Assembly (NCBI GenBank): GCA_013399305.1
Contig: VXAI01000197.1
Location: forward strand, 658,317-722,316
Reading direction: 5' to 3'
DNA from: Rostratula benghalensis
Taxonomy: Eukaryota > Chordata > Aves > Charadriiformes > Rostratulidae
Length of the DNA stretch: 64,000 nucleotides
Position 1 is the first letter of the stretch. The number at the start of each line of letters is the position of its first letter. The notes beneath the pieces were generated by a model that searched no databases, was not told the DNA's origin, and saw only the letters and a program-made list of their open reading frames with translations. Position numbers and translations under genes: made by a program. Shown one piece after another: positions 59,928 through 64,000 of the stretch.

Positions 59928-62900
59928 TCACAGGCCTGACACTGGGATAACGACAGCATTAGTGGGATGCATTTGTCCAAATCACTTACTGCTATTCTCA
60001 ATTTCACAACTCATCCGTAAGTAGAAATTCCTTGGGAATATTTTATGTATAATTTCTCCAATATTCAGAAGCAGGCCAAAATTTTTGCTAGAATTTACTA
60101 GAGATTTTTGTGAAATAAAATAGCTCCATATCTGCTTTTTCTGCAAGAATTTGGTCCCTGAAAAAATCCTCTGGAAGCAGAACTGAGTATCAGCTACACT
60201 TGTAAGAAGACAGTCACAAACATCAATCAAAAAGACATGAAGAGCCCTTGGCTTTCCTTCAAGTAGGAAGTACCAGGAGATGTGCCACCAGGCTGTGAGC
60301 GTTACCCATGGCAGGAGAGAGGGCTGTCCACAGACACTGTAAGTGATGAAAGCACTGAGCTGGAACAAGGCAGGTGGCTGTTTCTGACAGCAGAATTTCA
60401 ACTGCCAGGGGGTTTCAAACTGAAAAGTAAAGGAAAAAGCTGGCATCATCACATCAGGTACTACTTCATGGAAGATACATACCTCAGGAGCATCAGCATC
60501 TTGGGAATGGTAGAGAGAAAATTCTTCATTTCACAAAACCATTGGAATAATGTAAATATTCTAAATTTCCAGTACTGTGTACTGGACCTCTTTGGATTTG
60601 GATTATATATGAAATCATTTTTAGTCACGGACTAACAATAGTAGTTTTCTTCTACCTTTTTGCTGGGAATGTTGTAAATACGAAGAATGAAAGTGTATCC
60701 TTTTTACTGTGCTGTTACATTCTTATGCTTCTGACTCTCTGTTTTTGATCTTTTCCTTTGTTTCTTGTCTTAGATATGATAAATAAATATCTGATTTAGC
60801 CACACAGCCACACAGCAGGCCTTTTTTCAACATGAGCTGTTGTCTCTGATGGATGCCCCATTACATTCATTTTTCTTACACTGCTTGCTTCCAAAATGCT
60901 CCTGCAGGGCTGGTCATAAACAGAATGTGCATAGGGGAGTCTACTTGGTATATTAATTACCGTCACACATCCTATGTATTTCACATATCCATAAAAATTT
61001 GCCCTAAAATCTACCAAATTGCCTGGATTCACAGGACAGAGTGTGTAAAAAAAATGTGTGTTACATCTTGCAAGGAGCAACCAATATTCCATGTACACCC
61101 ATGTACTCATGCACTTCTAATGCACCACTGTCCATTACTGACCCAGACCTCTTCCATCTTTACTATGTTTATGGCAATAATTGTCTACTCTAGGAGTACT
61201 ATGTGTCCTCTACAAGCAAAGGGGCTGGTAAAGAGAAACTGAGGTTCATAGCTGCTGGTCTAATACCTGCCTTGGATGAGATCCCAAGTTTTGTGTTTCC
61301 TACTGCCTGGGAAGAGTCTGTCAATGGTATCAAACTATTAAGGAAAATTAGGCTTGGAAACATTCATGAAAACTGGATTGAATGAGTAGGTCCTCAGTGA
61401 TTTTTCTCAAATATTTATAGGAAAAGCATGTAAATAAAAAGAAAAATTACATTCTAGTGCAAGATATGTGGTTTCCTGCAGCAGGAGCTCTTACCAACAC
61501 ATACACCATCATCTCCCTGAATTCCTCATGTGTAATTATGACTTCACCTTACATTTCTTTTCCTGGTGATTTAGAAAAGAGCTCAAACACCACACAGGTT
61601 GCATCCAGGCTCACCTGCTGATGTACACCCCACATCCCAGTTGCCTATGTGGATTGCTGTTGGAGCACACTGTGGCTCCAGTCCACCATGTGTCTGGGTT
61701 TGCTTTCCACCAAAGATTGGCTATGGAACCAGAGGTAAAGAGAGAGGGCAGAAAGGGCATGGAAGCAGACTCAGGTCTTGGCCCAGGAGGGATCAAGATG
61801 AGAATCAGTTTTCTTTTGGAGCTAGGGATTTTGAGATACTTTCCATTGAATGAAATAGATGTAGCCAGGCACTCCCTGTATAGGTAGTTGACCCTTTTCC
61901 AGGCTCGTCATCACTCGTTTGGGGATTTAGTACATCTGTCGTTGCTGCGACTGGCACAGATATCATATGGAAGGGTATTCCATCCTCACAATGCCATTCA
62001 TGGAAACACAGTGCTGTAAAGATAATGGCTTCTCACTTGGGTCAGATTAGTCCACATGCAAGATGCAAGGTGATGGAAAAGAAGGGTGGCCTCTAGCATC
62101 CTCTGGTACTGCTCATATGAGAAGCCATGACTGCACACATGCTAAGTTGAAATTTATTTTTTCACAGCTTACAATCAAGAAAAGCCATGAAGGAGCTATT
62201 GCAGGAGGCAGCACTTGAGTATGCAAATGAGAGGATGGTTTGGGGTTGGCTTAGAGAGCACCAGAGCAGTTGTCAAACCATGACAAAACAACATGTTTTG
62301 AGAGCAGAAGGGAGACATTGTATTACGCTAACTCAACTCTTTAGATAGGTACCAATCAACTCCTGTGGTGCAAAAAGGACTGTAACACAGATCCAATTCA
62401 CTAGCCAAGGGCAAATAGTACTTTTCACTACAGAACCATGGGGTACCCAAGCATGCAAGCTCTTCTTCTGCTGGTAAGGTTATATTTTGGCATAAGCATT
62501 ATATATTGCTTTTCCCATCATTTGGAGGCAATACACATAGCTAACCATCATGGAGTGATTTGCAAACTTGATTAAGCAGTTAGGCAGCTCACATTTCCTC
62601 AGTAAAAAAGGAAGCTTTGCTGTCTACCTGTCTCGGCATCAGTGGCTCTCGCTGCACAGTCCACTGCATACTAAGTGTAAGGTAGCTCTTGCTGCTGGTT
62701 TTAATTTGTTTGGCTTTCCCAGCTAAAAGGGCAAGATCATTAAATACTGGCTGACCACTTCATTTCACATGAGTGAAGACATTGGTACAGTAGGCTGGTT
62801 TCTAAATAAAAGTTTAATGACTTGACACACAGCAAGGAAAAGAGCAAGCACTATTAAGTTTTATCCTCATCCGCATGCAAAACTTTATTTCTTGTAATAG

Positions 62901-63804
62901 ATGATGAGCAGCATGGGTCTGTGGCTGCAGAAGTGAGTGTATCACTGACTGCTGACCTCTGACAGCTTCACCTGGGTATTTCACAAAGCTGTCATCCTCC
63001 AATTAAGACAGGAAGCACCACACCTGTACTCCCACATCACAGGGAACCATAAGGCGTATTCCCCTTTCCTCTGCCTCACAGCCTCTTGCTCAGAGGGAAG
63101 CCAGTGAACGAATAGGGAAGTGGGTAAAATCCAGAGCTTTCATCCTGCTTCAGTTGTTGAAGTTGAGATACTACTTCAAATAATTTTAAAGAGATATAAG
63201 ACTAAGTGGTTAAGACTAATCAAAGGGGAAAGATACTGTTTCGTTAGCAGCGGTCTTTTCATTCCAAGATAGTAATCAGTCAATAAAGATTAGGTAAATT
63301 ATTATTGTTGATGATGTTTTTGTTTTAACAGTTAACAACACCTAGCACTTCTATAGTCTAATGAAGCTTTCCCTCATCCTCACTCACGCTCCTGGCTCTT
63401 GGGAGGACCTTTGATCTTTTTTATTCCTTGGGTTTTTTTGGGTTTGGGTTTGTTTTTTTTCTGGAAAGAAATACATACCCATACTTCCATCATAACCATA
63501 AGATTAAATATAAGCCTTTCAGTATTATTAAAAAAGCAAAAATATCCTGAGGTGATTTTTCCATGTCTTTTTCAAACCATCTTTAGGAAGTGAGATGAAA
63601 TTTTCTCACCCTGTGAAATGCTTTGTCTTTCATTTTGGACAGTTCTCTCTCCCCTCTCTCAGGTTTTCTTTGGGAATGTGGAAAGGGGGTGGAAGAAGCA
63701 GGAACATCCATGCAAATCAAGTCACGCCACAGCCAAGGCTTTTCATATATGAAGGTTAAAACTTCACTCTACATTTGTTATGTTACAGCAGCTGTCTGAT
63801 ACGT
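59928..63804. other. Intergenic, no gene recognised
   Basis: Several short open frames on both strands, none recognisable. Three GGG tracts in T-rich DNA at 63430-63448 fall one tract short of a standard quadruplex motif. Confidence 0.5.
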
Positions 63805-64000
63805 AAAGGGGGCCTACAGGAAAGATGGGGAGGGACTATCAGGGAGTGTAGTGATAGGATGAGTGGTAACGGTTTTAAACTGAAAGAGGAGAGATTTACA
63901 TTAGATATTAGGAAGGAATTCTTCACTGGCAGGGTGGTGAGACAGTGAAACAGGTTGCCCAGAGAAGTTGTGGTTGCTCCTTCCCTGGAAATGTTGAGGC
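63805..64000 (+). mobile_element. CR1 fragment running off the window
   Basis: Plus orientation: 'taacggttttaaactgaaag', then 'attaggaaggaattcttcac' and 'aacaggttgcccagagaagt', ending 'tccctggaaatgttgaggc', the CR1 segment spanning the end of ORF2. Its 3' end lies beyond base 64000. Confidence 0.85.

Noticed and set aside
63430..63448. Interstitial telomere or full G-quadruplex
   Set aside because: Only three GGG tracts, and the unit is TTTGGG, not TTAGGG.
35171..64000. First exon of NECAB1, the neighbour of TMEM64 in mammals
   Set aside because: No GC-rich first exon or EF-hand coding sequence is visible; it probably lies beyond the window.

Overview
The window looks like a piece of a bird nuclear genome. 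It is AT-rich, intron-bearing DNA whose interspersed repeats are almost all CR1-type LINE fragments, most of them short 5'-truncated 3' ends. There is also one solo LTR that I recognise as the avian ERVL type. I see no prokaryotic gene organisation, no tRNA or rRNA gene and no CRISPR array. I cannot name the species.

One protein-coding gene is clearly supported: TMEM64, on the minus strand, in three coding exons (34206..33442, 27749..27594, 24204..24010). The exons join in phase 0 across canonical GT-AG introns of 5692 and 3389 bp. They encode a 371-residue multi-pass membrane protein of the VTT/DedA (TVP38/TMEM64) family. Exon 1 lies in a strong CpG island (about 33.42-35.17 kb) that should contain the promoter. 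A probable 3' UTR runs left of the stop codon to candidate poly(A) signals near 22.9 kb.

Layout: 1-22.8 kb is intergenic DNA downstream of TMEM64, with a solo ERVL-type LTR at 4.1-4.7 kb, two larger CR1 copies (6.5-8.3 and 8.76-9.86 kb, the second holding a 320-N assembly gap), smaller CR1 pieces, and G-quadruplex-prone G/T tracts. 22.8-34.2 kb is TMEM64, with a CR1 relic in intron 2 and a possible unannotated terminal exon in intron 1 (about 32.0 kb). 34.2-35.2 kb is the promoter CpG island. 35.2-64 kb is gene-poor intergenic DNA with a dispersed repeat pair (40.1 and 44.8 kb), a perfect 45-bp tandem duplication, a pure 20-copy hexanucleotide polypurine array, and decayed CR1 fragments in both orientations.

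I found no convincing novel multi-gene system. The most useful leads are the possible cryptic exon in TMEM64 intron 1, the unexplained dispersed repeat pair, and the assembly gap inside a CR1 reverse transcriptase ORF.
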